64,000 nt of DNA, taken from Actinomycetes bacterium (lineage in GTDB: Bacteria; Actinomycetota; Acidimicrobiia; Acidimicrobiales; Microtrichaceae). The stretch is taken from positions 57,423 to 121,422 of the forward strand of contig JAEWED010000066.1 of NCBI GenBank assembly GCA_023389745.1, read 5' to 3'. Shown piece by piece: positions 40,636 to 49,014 of this stretch (within the stretch, counting starts at the first letter, position 1; the number at the start of each line of letters is the position of its first letter). Position numbers and translations under genes: made by a program. The notes beneath the pieces were generated by a model that was not told where the DNA came from, made no database searches, and worked only from the letters and a program-made list of their open reading frames with translations.

Positions 40636-41175
40636 TCAGCGCAGCTGTCGGCGGACGACGTCGGTCTCGGTGGCGAGCCAGGCGTCGAGCACCGCGTCGG
40701 GCGCATCGATCTGATCGCCCCAGACGTAGAGCCCCTTGGTCGGGATCCGGGCGCCGATCTCGACGAGCACGGGACGCAGGTGCACGTCGACCGCGAGCGA
40801 GTGGCCCGGCCCACCGCCGGTCATGAGCGGCACCACGGCCCGAACGTCGCCGAGCTCGCCGGCGTCGAACTGGTCGAGGAACAGCTTCAGCAGCCCGGTG
40901 TAGGTCGCCTTGTAGGTCGGGGTGGCCACCACGACCACGGTCGCGCCGAGCAGCTGGGCCTTGGCACCGGCCACCGACTCGTCGCCCCACCGGAGCAGCG
41001 CCGGGCCGAGCTCGCTGAGCGACACGACGTCGACCTGATCCGCCCCGGCGCCGACGAGGGCGGCGAGTCGCTCGCCGAGCAGCCGGCCGACCGTCGCCGT
41101 GCGCGATGCCGGCTGCGGGTTGCCGTCGATCACGACGACCGAGACCTCGGTTGCACTGGTGGTCTGCTCCGGCAC
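40636..41175 (-). CDS. NAD(P)H-dependent FMN reductase
   Basis: This 179-aa flavodoxin-fold protein has the flavin-phosphate loop VVVIDGNPQPASRTATVGRL, VVVVATPTYKATYTGLLKLF and VPLMTGGGPGHSLA. It supplies reduced FMN, often for sulfonate monooxygenases or other flavin enzymes. GTG 41175 has GAGGGGG upstream. It is divergent from a cystathionine-synthase-type gene, suggesting a sulfur-metabolism link (inference). Confidence 0.85.
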   Translation of the reverse strand: MPEQTTSATEVSVVVIDGNPQPASRTATVGRLLGERLAALVGAGADQVDVVSLSELGPALLRWGDESVAGAKAQLLGATVVVVATPTYKATYTGLLKLFLDQFDAGELGDVRAVVPLMTGGGPGHSLAVDVHLRPVLVEIGARIPTKGLYVWGDQIDAPDAVLDAWLATETDVVRRQLR

Positions 41176-41263
41176 GGTGCCCCCTCGGGTCGGTCCACAA
41201 CTGGTCGCGGCACGCCAACGTACGCGACGGCCGTCGGCTGACGAATGGGAGCACACTGCAACC

Positions 41264-42466
41264 ATGGCGATCCGACCCGACAAGCATGATCCGTCGACCC
41301 TCGCCGAGGCGTCCCGGGCGGTGCACGCCGGCAACGCCGTCGACCCCGGCACCCGGGCGGTCCGCACGCCGCTGGTGTTCGCCAACTCCTACGAGCTGCC
41401 CGAGGACCCCTCGGGCATCAGCTGGTCCGGGACCGACATCCCGCTCTACACACGCAACGGCGCCGTCAACCAGCACGCGCTCGAGTCGAAGCTCGCGCTG
41501 CTCGAAGGTGCCGAGGACGCCGTGGCGCTCGCCTCGGGCGTCGCCGCGCTGCACTCCGTGTTCTTCACGTTCCTCCGCACCGGCGATCACGTCGTGCTCG
41601 CGGATCAGACCTACGAGGCCACCTACCGGCTCTTCACCGAGTTGCTGCCGGAGAAGTACGGCATCACCGCGACGCTCGTCGACACCTCGGACCTGCGTGC
41701 GGTGCGCGCCGCGATGCGTCCCGAGACGGCGCTGGTCCACACCGAGACGATCGCGAACCCGACCACACGGCTGGCCGACGTCGCCGCGCTCGCCGAGATC
41801 GCACACGCCGGCGGCGCGCTGCTGAGCGTGGATGCGACCTTCAGCCCACCGCCGCTCATCCGGAGCATCGAGTCGGGTGCGGACCTGTCGATCCAGTCGC
41901 TCACGAAGTACATCAACGGCCACGGCGACGCGATGGGCGGCTCGGTCGCGGGCAGCCGGGCGCTGATCGAGCGCATCCGCGCCGACGCCCAGGTCGACGT
42001 CGGCGGGGTCATCAGCCCGTTCAACGCCTGGTTGATCAACCGCGGTTCGATCACGTTGCCGCTGCGGCTGCGCCAGCACTGCGACTCGGCGCTGAGGGTC
42101 GCCCAGTTCCTCGAATCCGACTCGCGGATCGCGCACCTCGCCTACCCGGGGCTGGTCTCACACCCGCAGCACGACCTGGCGCGCCGCACGCTGCGTGGCG
42201 GGTTCGGCGGGATGATGGCGTTCGCCCTCGACGCGTCTCCGGAGCAGCACGACCGCTTCGTGGCGAACCTGCGTGTCATCACCTCGGCGGTGTCGCTCGG
42301 ACACGACGAGTCCCTGATCGTGCACGTCGGGACGGGCGGCCCGCGCGTCGCGCACTACCCGGAGCCGTTCCGCCGCCTCGGTCACCTGCGCTTCTCGGTC
42401 GGCCTCGAGGATGCCGACGACCTGATCGCCGACCTCTCCGCCGCGCTCGACGACACGTTCGGCTGA
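41264..42466 (+). CDS. PLP enzyme, cystathionine gamma-synthase/lyase type
   Basis: This 400-aa Cys/Met-metabolism PLP enzyme shows LYTRNGAVNQHALESKLALL, ALASGVAALHSVFFTFLRTG (phosphate-binding) and TETIANPTTRLADVAALAEI. The PLP Lys lies in SLTKYINGHGD, with a C-terminal VSLGHDESLIVH. It could act as cystathionine gamma-synthase, gamma-lyase or O-acylhomoserine sulfhydrylase, which sequence alone does not resolve. Confidence 0.88.
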   Translation: MAIRPDKHDPSTLAEASRAVHAGNAVDPGTRAVRTPLVFANSYELPEDPSGISWSGTDIPLYTRNGAVNQHALESKLALLEGAEDAVALASGVAALHSVFFTFLRTGDHVVLADQTYEATYRLFTELLPEKYGITATLVDTSDLRAVRAAMRPETALVHTETIANPTTRLADVAALAEIAHAGGALLSVDATFSPPPLIRSIESGADLSIQSLTKYINGHGDAMGGSVAGSRALIERIRADAQVDVGGVISPFNAWLINRGSITLPLRLRQHCDSALRVAQFLESDSRIAHLAYPGLVSHPQHDLARRTLRGGFGGMMAFALDASPEQHDRFVANLRVITSAVSLGHDESLIVHVGTGGPRVAHYPEPFRRLGHLRFSVGLEDADDLIADLSAALDDTFG

Positions 42467-42509
42467 TCGAAGGCGGTCAGTCCGCTGGGGCGGCCCAGCC
42501 CCCGAGATC

Positions 42510-42556
42510 TCAGCCGCCTCTGCGTCAGCTGCCGCTGCCTCAGCCGCTGATGGTCA
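42510..42556. repeat. stop-anchored 15-bp degenerate repeat
   Basis: TCAGC recurs at 42510, 42525, 42540 and 42554. On the minus strand GGC-TGA or AGC-TGA, the final codon and stop of the propeller lipoprotein, is repeated three more times every 14-15 bp. Confidence 0.75.
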
Positions 42557-43513
42557 GCCGCCGATGTCGAGAGTGCGCTCGACGGTCCCGTCGGCGCCGA
42601 GCACTGCGACCGTCGCCGTGTTGAGCGCGGTGACGAACACCGTCCCGTCGTCGGCGACCGCCAGGTTGTCGGCGATCGGCAGGCCGGTGTCGCCGAAGGG
42701 CTCGATGGCACCCGACGCGGGGTCGACGCGGACCACCCTGGCCTGGTCGCCGAGGACGAGCACGTGGATCGAGCCGTCGTGCCAGCGCAGCGCGATCGGC
42801 GTCCCCTCGATCGCAGTGACGGTTCGCAGCGTCTCACCGGTGTCGGGATCGATCTCGATGACCGACGGCGTGTCGAGACCCGGCGAGAACAGCCGCTCGT
42901 CGTCGCTGAGGTCGAAGGAGTTGATGTTGCCGGGGTCGCCCAGCGGGACGGGTGTCGGGTCACCGGCGGGGTCGATGCGGAACAGGCCGGTGCCGGTGCC
43001 GGCACGCCCGACGATGAGGGTGCCGTCCCCGCGGACCACGATCGGGTTGGCCCCGGGGCCGACGTTGGCGATGACGGTGGTCTCGTCGCTGTCGGGGGCG
43101 ATCCGACCGACGTCGCCGGTGAGGTAGCCGGTCCAGTGGACCGCGCCCTCGTCATCGATCGCGACGTCGTCCGGTGCGCTGCCGGCCGGCACCGCGACGC
43201 GCTGGAGGATCCGGCCGCTCGTCGCGTCGACGCGCAGGATCTGGTCGCTCTTCACCGAGGCGATCCACAGCGATCCGTCCGCGGCGATCCTGATGCCGTT
43301 CACCCCGTCGGGAGGCGTCTGGTCGACGTCGTCGCCGTCGGCGACGGAGCTGCTGGGCGCGGCGGACGACGTGGTGCTGGACGTCGATGCGGTGGTCGGC
43401 GTCGCGCCCTCGGCGTCGTCGTCGCCCGAACACCCTGCGGCGAGCAGCGCCGTCGAGGCGACCCCCACGACGAGGAGCAGGTGCGGACCACGGGTGCGAC
43501 GGCGTGTTGACAT
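42554..43513 (-). CDS. beta-propeller (SMP-30/NHL-like) lipoprotein
   Basis: This 319-aa lipoprotein has lipobox LAAGC (Cys about 28), a Thr/Ser-rich linker and repeated four-stranded blades such as GIRIAADGSLWIASVKSDQI, VAIDDEGAVHWTGYLTGDVG and LAVADDGTVFVTALNTATVA. Blade motifs fit SMP-30/NHL/streptogramin-lyase-like propellers. A ligand-binding or lactonase role is possible but unassigned. Confidence 0.8.
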   Translation of the reverse strand: MSTRRRTRGPHLLLVVGVASTALLAAGCSGDDDAEGATPTTASTSSTTSSAAPSSSVADGDDVDQTPPDGVNGIRIAADGSLWIASVKSDQILRVDATSGRILQRVAVPAGSAPDDVAIDDEGAVHWTGYLTGDVGRIAPDSDETTVIANVGPGANPIVVRGDGTLIVGRAGTGTGLFRIDPAGDPTPVPLGDPGNINSFDLSDDERLFSPGLDTPSVIEIDPDTGETLRTVTAIEGTPIALRWHDGSIHVLVLGDQARVVRVDPASGAIEPFGDTGLPIADNLAVADDGTVFVTALNTATVAVLGADGTVERTLDIGG

Positions 43514-43593
43514 CCTCTGCTCCTACGCCATGCAACGGTCGGCTGCAAGGACCCTGCCCACCCGACGGGACGTCGCGCGGGTGGAGCCGACAC

Positions 43594-43682
43594 GTCGTTG
43601 CTGCAACCCACCCCGGTCGTCGGGATGCAGGGCCGTGCTGGTCGCTCGCTGCTGCAACCCGCGGCGGTCGTGGCCGGGTGCC
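43594..43682. repeat. imperfect ~51-bp direct repeat
   Basis: Two segments centred on CTGCAACCC (43601 and 43652), each followed by CGGTCGT, repeat imperfectly in the gap between the propeller and lumazine-synthase genes. No gene lies in 43514-43682. Confidence 0.5.
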
Positions 43683-44120
43683 TCAGGGCGTCGGCCAGTC
43701 CAACACCTCGGAGCACGACTGCGCGGCTTCCACACCCTTCTTCACCAGGTGTCGGCTGAAGAAGTCGATGTGGTCCTCGTGCTCGTGGAAGTGCTGCGGC
43801 GTCAGGACCGCGGACAGCACCGGCACGCCGGTGTCGAGGCCGACGCGGACCAGGCCGTCGATCACGGCACTGGCCACGAACTCGTGGCGGTAGATGCCGC
43901 CGTCGACGACGAGGCCGGCGGTGACGATCGCGTCGTAGTCACCGGTGTCGGCGAGCAGCTTCGCCCGGAGCGGGATCTCGAGCGCGCCGGGAACCAGGAA
44001 GGTGTCGACCTGCGCGTCGGGGCGCAGGGTGGCGAGCTCCGACAGGAAGCTCTCGCGGCAGTTGTCGACGAGGTCGGAGTGCCAACGGGCCTGGATGAAC
44101 GCGATCCGGTGCTGTGCCAT
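43683..44120 (-). CDS. 6,7-dimethyl-8-ribityllumazine synthase, RibH2 type
   Basis: This 145-aa lumazine synthase condenses a ribitylaminouracil with a four-carbon phosphate in riboflavin synthesis. The opening IAFIQARWHSDLVDNCRESF, VPGALEIPL and GGIYRHEFVASAVIDGLVRV (catalytic His79) match the second-type enzymes typified by Brucella RibH2. No other rib genes adjoin it. Confidence 0.88.
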   Translation of the reverse strand: MAQHRIAFIQARWHSDLVDNCRESFLSELATLRPDAQVDTFLVPGALEIPLRAKLLADTGDYDAIVTAGLVVDGGIYRHEFVASAVIDGLVRVGLDTGVPVLSAVLTPQHFHEHEDHIDFFSRHLVKKGVEAAQSCSEVLDWPTP

Positions 44121-44195
44121 GCCTCGATCCTGCCGGAGAACGGCCCCTCGTGACGACCCGGCGGGAAGATCTGCTCGCGTCCCGGATCTGAGGGC

Positions 44196-44999
44196 TCAGG
44201 TCGCTCCGGCGGCGGTGTCGGCGGCCGAGAGCTCGCGCTTCTCGGCCTGGAAGCCGTCCTCGTCCTTGCCGCGACGCCAGTAGCCCGACAGCGACAACCA
44301 CTCACGCTCGATGCCCCGCTCGAGCAGGATCGGACGCAGCGCCCGCGTCATGTGCAGCTCGCCGTGCACGAAGGCCTGCACCCGACCTTCGGGCAGTTCG
44401 AGCTCGGTCACCGCCGCGATCAGCGCAGCGGAGTCGGTCGCGCCGCGTCGGTGGATCCACCGCAGCTCGACGTTCCCCGGTGAGTCCAGCTCGATCTCGT
44501 CGGCGGGACCGTCGACCTCGACCAGCGCGGTGACCGCCGCGCCGACGGGCATGTCCTCGAGCGCCGCGGCGATCGCCGGCAGTGCCGCTTCGTCGCCGAC
44601 GAGCAGATGGTGATCGGCGACCGGATCGGGTCGGTAGGCACCACCGGGAGTGGTCATGGTCAGCTCGTCACCGGGTCGGGCCGCAGCGGCCCAGGGCCCG
44701 GCGACGCCGGCGTCGCCGTGGGTGACGAAGTCGATCCACACCTCGCCCGCCGCGGGATCGTGGCGACGGATCGTGTAGGTCCGCAGGATCGGGCGCTCCT
44801 GAGCGGTCTCGTCGGGAGAGCCGTGCGGGCCGTCCCGGTCCGCAGGCCGAGGGAAGATCAGCTTCACGTAGCGATCGCTGAACCCGTTGTCGGGGAAGGT
44901 GGCGACCTGCGGACCGCCGAGCACGACCCGCACCATGTGCTCGGTGACCGGCTCGGTGCGCAGCACGGTGAGCGTGATGACGCTGCGTTCGGGAGGCAT
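44196..44999 (-). CDS. siderophore-interacting ferric reductase (SIP family)
   Basis: This 267-aa flavin-dependent reductase releases iron from ferric siderophores. It shows the family FAD segment RTYTIRRHDP, FVTHGDAGVAGPWAAAARPG, LLVGDEAALPAIAAALEDMP and a C-terminal LSGYWRRGKDEDGF. ATG 44999 is chosen because homology starts there. The frame extends 15 codons upstream. It is divergent from a ferric-siderophore binding lipoprotein, making a small iron-uptake locus. Confidence 0.9.
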   Translation of the reverse strand: MPPERSVITLTVLRTEPVTEHMVRVVLGGPQVATFPDNGFSDRYVKLIFPRPADRDGPHGSPDETAQERPILRTYTIRRHDPAAGEVWIDFVTHGDAGVAGPWAAAARPGDELTMTTPGGAYRPDPVADHHLLVGDEAALPAIAAALEDMPVGAAVTALVEVDGPADEIELDSPGNVELRWIHRRGATDSAALIAAVTELELPEGRVQAFVHGELHMTRALRPILLERGIEREWLSLSGYWRRGKDEDGFQAEKRELSAADTAAGAT

Positions 45000-45037
45000 G
45001 GTCCGATGGTTCCCCTTCGGTCGACGGAGAGCAATGA

Positions 45038-45049
45038 CAAGCATGCTTG
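45038..45049. promoter_or_regulatory. palindrome in iron-uptake divergent promoter
   Basis: CAAGCATGCTTG is a perfect 12-bp palindrome with outer TGA/ACA near-symmetry, overlapping a TTGACA. It does not match the IdeR/DtxR box, so the regulator is unclear. Confidence 0.4.
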
Positions 45050-45095
45050 ACAGCGGATGTTATCGATACCACACCACGCGGCTACCGTCGCCGCC

Positions 45096-46130
45096 ATGAC
45101 AACCATCCCGTCCCATCCGGCCCACCCCAGCTCGCGGCGACCCCGTCGGCGCGTCGGCGTCGCGGCAGCGACCCTGGCCGCCCTCGTCGGCCTCGCCGGC
45201 CTGCTCGCCGGCTGCTCCTCCGACGGCGACGACGCCACCACCACCACGACGACGGCGTCTGCTGGCGGTGACCAGGCAACGCAGCAGGACACCACGCCGC
45301 GAACCGTCGAGCACGCCATGGGCAGCACCGAGGTGCCTGGCTCGCCGACCCGCGTGGTCGTGCTGGACTCTTCGATGCTGGATTCCGCCGTGGCGCTCGG
45401 CGTGGTGCCGGTCGGCGCCACCGAAGGACTCGCCGGATCCGGGCTGCCCGCGTACCTCGGCGACGAGGTCCTCGACGAGGTCGAGCTCGTCGGACTGACC
45501 GAGTCGCCCAACCTCGAGGCCGTCGCCGCGCTGCAGCCCGACGTGATCATCGGCGCGAAGGTCCGTCACGAGGCGATCTACGCTCAGTTGAGCCAGATCG
45601 CCCCGACCGTGTTCAGCGAGTCGTCGGGCACCGACTGGAAGAGCCAGGTCCGCCTGACCGGCGAGACGCTCGGCCGCAGCGACGACGCCGAGGCGCTGCT
45701 CACCGCGTTCGACGAGCGCGCGAAGCAGGTCGGCGAGGCGATCGGCGCAGAGGGGAAGACCGCCACCATCGTGCGCTTCATCCCCGGCCAGATCCGCCTG
45801 TACGGACCCGCCACCTTCTCGGGCTCGGTGCTCGACGCCGTCGGCTTCGACCTGGGCGACAAGGGCTACGACCCGAACTACGGCATGGCCGTGATCAGCG
45901 CCGAGCAGATCGACATGGCCGACGCCGACGTGCTCTTCGCCACGAACCCCTCCGAGGAGTCCGACGGTCAGATCCAGTCCGACCGCGATGCGCTCGGCTC
46001 GCGCTGGGACAATCTGACCGCGGTGAAGGAAGGCCGGCAGTTCGACATCGCCGACATGACCTGGATGACCGGCATCGGCGTGCTCGGCGCCAACCGGATC
46101 CTCGACGACCTGGAGCAGCAACTCGGCTGA
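45096..46130 (+). CDS. ferric-siderophore ABC binding lipoprotein
   Basis: This 344-aa lipoprotein has lipobox GLLAGC (Cys40), a Thr-rich linker and the FepB/FecB fold. Recognisable parts are VVVLDSSMLDSAVALGVVPV, LEAVAALQPDVIIGA, TATIVRFIPGQIRLYGPATF and a C-terminal ILDDLEQQL. It captures ferric siderophores for an ABC importer. No permease or ATPase genes are in the window, so they are elsewhere. Confidence 0.9.
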   Translation: MTTIPSHPAHPSSRRPRRRVGVAAATLAALVGLAGLLAGCSSDGDDATTTTTTASAGGDQATQQDTTPRTVEHAMGSTEVPGSPTRVVVLDSSMLDSAVALGVVPVGATEGLAGSGLPAYLGDEVLDEVELVGLTESPNLEAVAALQPDVIIGAKVRHEAIYAQLSQIAPTVFSESSGTDWKSQVRLTGETLGRSDDAEALLTAFDERAKQVGEAIGAEGKTATIVRFIPGQIRLYGPATFSGSVLDAVGFDLGDKGYDPNYGMAVISAEQIDMADADVLFATNPSEESDGQIQSDRDALGSRWDNLTAVKEGRQFDIADMTWMTGIGVLGANRILDDLEQQLG

Positions 46131-46155
46131 GGCGTCCGAGCGCGTGAGCTCGGGG

Positions 46156-46791
46156 TCAGCCGGGGCGGGGGGCGTCGCCGTACATCATCAGCCAGAGGCC
46201 TCGGGCCATCGACGCCGCGAGCGCCGGGTCGTCGGACTCGGGATGGTCGAGGGCGTACATGCTGATCGTGCGTTCGATCGTCCAGGCCACCATGCTCGCC
46301 AACGGCTCGATGTCGACGTCGGCCGCGAGGTGCCCCTCGAGCTGGGCGCGCCGCAGACGGTCCGCGCCGGCGACCACCAGCACGTCGACGTGGCGCCGCC
46401 AGAACGCGGCGACCGCCGGGTCGTATCCGGTGGCGGCCAGCACGGCCTCGAACAGTCGGGCGTTGCGGCGATAGACGGCGATGATCCGCTCGATCGACGG
46501 AGTCAGCTGCTCGATGTCGACGAGGTGGTCCGCGCCGATCCACCGCTCCCCTTCGGCCACGATGTCCGCCGTGGCCTCCTGGGCGAGGGTGATGAGCAGC
46601 TGGGTCTTGTCCGCGAAGTGCACGTAGAAGGTCGACCGGGCGATGCCGGCCTCTTCGGCGATGACCTGGACGCTGAGCTCGGTGAAGGACGCGCCACCGT
46701 CGAGCAGTCGTTCCACGGCCTCGACGACGCGTCGCTCGACCGCGCCACGTCGTTCGTTCGCGGTCGAGGGTCGGCGGGTCACGGAGGCCAT
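46156..46791 (-). CDS. TetR-family repressor
   Basis: This 211-aa regulator has the N-terminal DNA-binding region RVVEAVERLLDGGASFTELS and EEAGIARSTFYVHFADKTQL. Its C-terminal domain resembles regulators beside P450 and acyl-CoA genes of Actinobacteria. It is divergent from a P450 gene, with a perfect 17-bp palindrome in between. It probably represses itself and the P450. Confidence 0.88.
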   Translation of the reverse strand: MASVTRRPSTANERRGAVERRVVEAVERLLDGGASFTELSVQVIAEEAGIARSTFYVHFADKTQLLITLAQEATADIVAEGERWIGADHLVDIEQLTPSIERIIAVYRRNARLFEAVLAATGYDPAVAAFWRRHVDVLVVAGADRLRRAQLEGHLAADVDIEPLASMVAWTIERTISMYALDHPESDDPALAASMARGLWLMMYGDAPRPG

Positions 46792-46823
46792 CGGTGACCG
46801 ACGATACCCGCTGGGTGCTTGGA

Positions 46824-46840
46824 TCGGACACTGTGTCCGA
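46824..46840. promoter_or_regulatory. 17-bp TetR operator before P450
   Basis: TCGGACACTGTGTCCGA is a perfect palindrome around one central T, 33 bp from the TetR start and 106 bp before the P450 start. Confidence 0.8.
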
Positions 46841-46888
46841 CATACTGTTCGATCAGGCGACCACCCTCGCGGGCCGGCGTCGCCCGAC

Positions 46889-46930
46889 CCCCCATCACCG
46901 ACCCCCACATCACCGACCCACATCACCGAC
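46889..46930. repeat. short tandem repeat upstream of P450
   Basis: Three copies of CATCACCGACCC with small spacers fill the leader immediately before the P450 ribosome site. Confidence 0.65.
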
Positions 46931-46945
46931 CCGCCGGAGGCACCC

Positions 46946-48196
46946 GTGACCGAGACGATCGACCCCCGTGGACTGACGCTCATCTCCCCCGAGGCCTTCG
47001 GCGACATGGAGGCGTGGCACGCGACGATCGCCGAGCTGCGCAAGGAGTCACCGGTGGTCCGGGTCGAGGGCGAGGGCTGGACCCCGTTCTGGGCCGTGCT
47101 GAAGCACGAGGACGTCTTCGAGGTGTCCCGCCGCAGCGACGTCTTCTGGAACACCGAGCAGTCGGCGCCCGCGCCGGACTTCACGTACCAGATGCTCGAC
47201 ATGCTGGGCATCGCGCTGCCCCGCACCCTCGTGCACCTGCACGGCGAGGAGCACGACAAGTACCGCAAGGTCACCAACGACTGGTTCAAGCCCGCCGCGG
47301 TCCGCCACCTGCAGCCCGCGATCGACCGGATCGCCGACGAGTACATCGCCCGGCTCGCCGACATGGGCGGCGAGTGCGACTTCGCGCAGGACCTGGCGGT
47401 CCCGTTCACGATCCACGTCATCATGACGATCTTCGGGGTGCCCGAGAGCGACGAGCGACTGATGATGGAGCTCACCCAGGGGCTCTTCGGCGCCGCGGAT
47501 GCCGAGTACCTCGGCGACTTCGAGACACCCGCCGACCTGGTCGGCAACACGCTCGGCAAGTTCCAGGAGTACTTCGACCGGCTCACCGCGGAACGCCGTG
47601 CGAACCCGACCGACGACCTGGCGACGGTCCTCGCGACCGGCGAGGTCGACGGCGCGCCGCTCGGCGAGGCCGAGCTGCTCTGGTACTACATCATCGTCGC
47701 CACCGCCGGGCACGACACCACGTCGTTCGCGCTCAGCGGCGGCATGGAGCAGCTGCTCGCCCACCCCGATCAGCTGCAGATGCTGCGCGACGACCGCGAG
47801 CTGCTGGTCAACGCGGCCGAGGAGATCATCCGCTGGACCAGCCCGGTGCGCAGCTTCCTGCGGTGGGCCCAGGAGGACGTCGTGCTGAGCGGCGTGACGA
47901 TCCCCAAGGGCGATGCGGTGCTGACCTCGTACCCGTCGGCGAACCGCGACGAGACGGTCTTCGAGGACCCGAACCGCTTCGACATCACCCGCCCCGATGC
48001 CGACAAGCTGCTGTCGTTCGGCCTCGGCATGCACTACTGCCTGGGCGCGCAGGTCGCGCGTCGCGAGGTCCGCACGCTGCTCGGCAAGTTCCTCGACGCG
48101 ACCGCCTCGGTCGAGCCGGCCGGTCCGGTCGAGTACACGCCCACGCACTTCGTCAGCGGCGTGAAGCACCTGCCGATCCGCTACACCCTCGCGTGA
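46946..48196 (+). CDS. cytochrome P450
   Basis: This 416-aa soluble P450 monooxygenase has the I-helix oxygen motif AGHDTTS (254-260) and ExxR at 293-296. The haem loop is FGLGMHYCLGA, with the Cys ligand at 365. It starts at GTG with GGAGG six bases upstream. It resembles actinobacterial P450s of steroid, fatty-acid or terpene catabolism (CYP125/142-like in general pattern), but the substrate is not determinable. It needs a separate ferredoxin and reductase, none adjacent. Confidence 0.93.
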   Translation: MTETIDPRGLTLISPEAFGDMEAWHATIAELRKESPVVRVEGEGWTPFWAVLKHEDVFEVSRRSDVFWNTEQSAPAPDFTYQMLDMLGIALPRTLVHLHGEEHDKYRKVTNDWFKPAAVRHLQPAIDRIADEYIARLADMGGECDFAQDLAVPFTIHVIMTIFGVPESDERLMMELTQGLFGAADAEYLGDFETPADLVGNTLGKFQEYFDRLTAERRANPTDDLATVLATGEVDGAPLGEAELLWYYIIVATAGHDTTSFALSGGMEQLLAHPDQLQMLRDDRELLVNAAEEIIRWTSPVRSFLRWAQEDVVLSGVTIPKGDAVLTSYPSANRDETVFEDPNRFDITRPDADKLLSFGLGMHYCLGAQVARREVRTLLGKFLDATASVEPAGPVEYTPTHFVSGVKHLPIRYTLA

Positions 48197-48240
48197 GCGG
48201 GGTCGCCTGACGACTCTCGGCCGGCGAGCCGAGCCGACCG

Positions 48241-48858
48241 CTACTTCGCGACGCGCTGCGCCGCCGCGGCGATGCGCTTGACCCGCTCGTCCGCGCCCGC
48301 GTCGGTCAGGTGCACGTCATCGGCCGAACGCCACTCGGGATGGTCCCAGTAGGCCTGCTCCCACTCCATGATCGTCAGGTTCGGCCACTTCGCGGCCTTG
48401 CGGCGCAGCACGGCGTTCAGCTCGTCCTTGATCGGTGCGTGTGCGATCTCGATCCACACGACCGGGCGACCTGCGCTCAGGTGCATGATGTCGTCGACGT
48501 GGCCGCCGAACGCGGCGCGTTGGGACTGGTCGTTGGTGCCGAGCCCGACCACGAGGACGGCGGGCAGCTCGCCCGCGGCGCGTCGCTCGGCGAGCGCGAC
48601 CACTCCCTGCGCGGTGTTGCGGCCGACGGCGGCGTCGACCCACACCTGCGTGCAGCGTTGACGAGCGAGCGCTGCCGGGAGCCGCGACTGGACCCTGACC
48701 GAGAGCGAGTCGCCGAGCAGGCCGACGTGGCAGCCGGTCGCGGGCGTCGACGAGATCGGAGGCACGGTCGGCGGGGGCGGCGCGGTCTGGCAGGACGCGA
48801 GCACGACGGTCGTCGCCGCGACCCACACCACCGTGAACATCCGTGCGCGCTTCCGCAT
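48241..48858 (-). CDS. SGNH/GDSL hydrolase lipoprotein
   Basis: This 205-aa lipoprotein has lipobox VLASC (Cys23) and a Pro-rich linker. Its SGNH hydrolase domain has block I GLLGDSLS (Ser51), block III GLGTND and block V DDVHLTDAG. The enzyme probably removes acyl groups from wall glycans or lipids outside the membrane. GGAGG precedes the ATG at five bases. Confidence 0.87.
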   Translation of the reverse strand: MRKRARMFTVVWVAATTVVLASCQTAPPPPTVPPISSTPATGCHVGLLGDSLSVRVQSRLPAALARQRCTQVWVDAAVGRNTAQGVVALAERRAAGELPAVLVVGLGTNDQSQRAAFGGHVDDIMHLSAGRPVVWIEIAHAPIKDELNAVLRRKAAKWPNLTIMEWEQAYWDHPEWRSADDVHLTDAGADERVKRIAAAAQRVAK

Positions 48859-49014
48859 GCTGCCTCCTGCGACACGACCACGCTATCGACGCACGGCGCG
48901 TTCGCGACCCCCGTGTTTGAGCCGTCACCAGCAGGGGAACCGCCGACCCGAGGCGACGTGGTGGTCGTCGGCCGGTCCGCCACTGCAGCAGCAGGAAGCA
49001 GGAAGGTGGACCGA

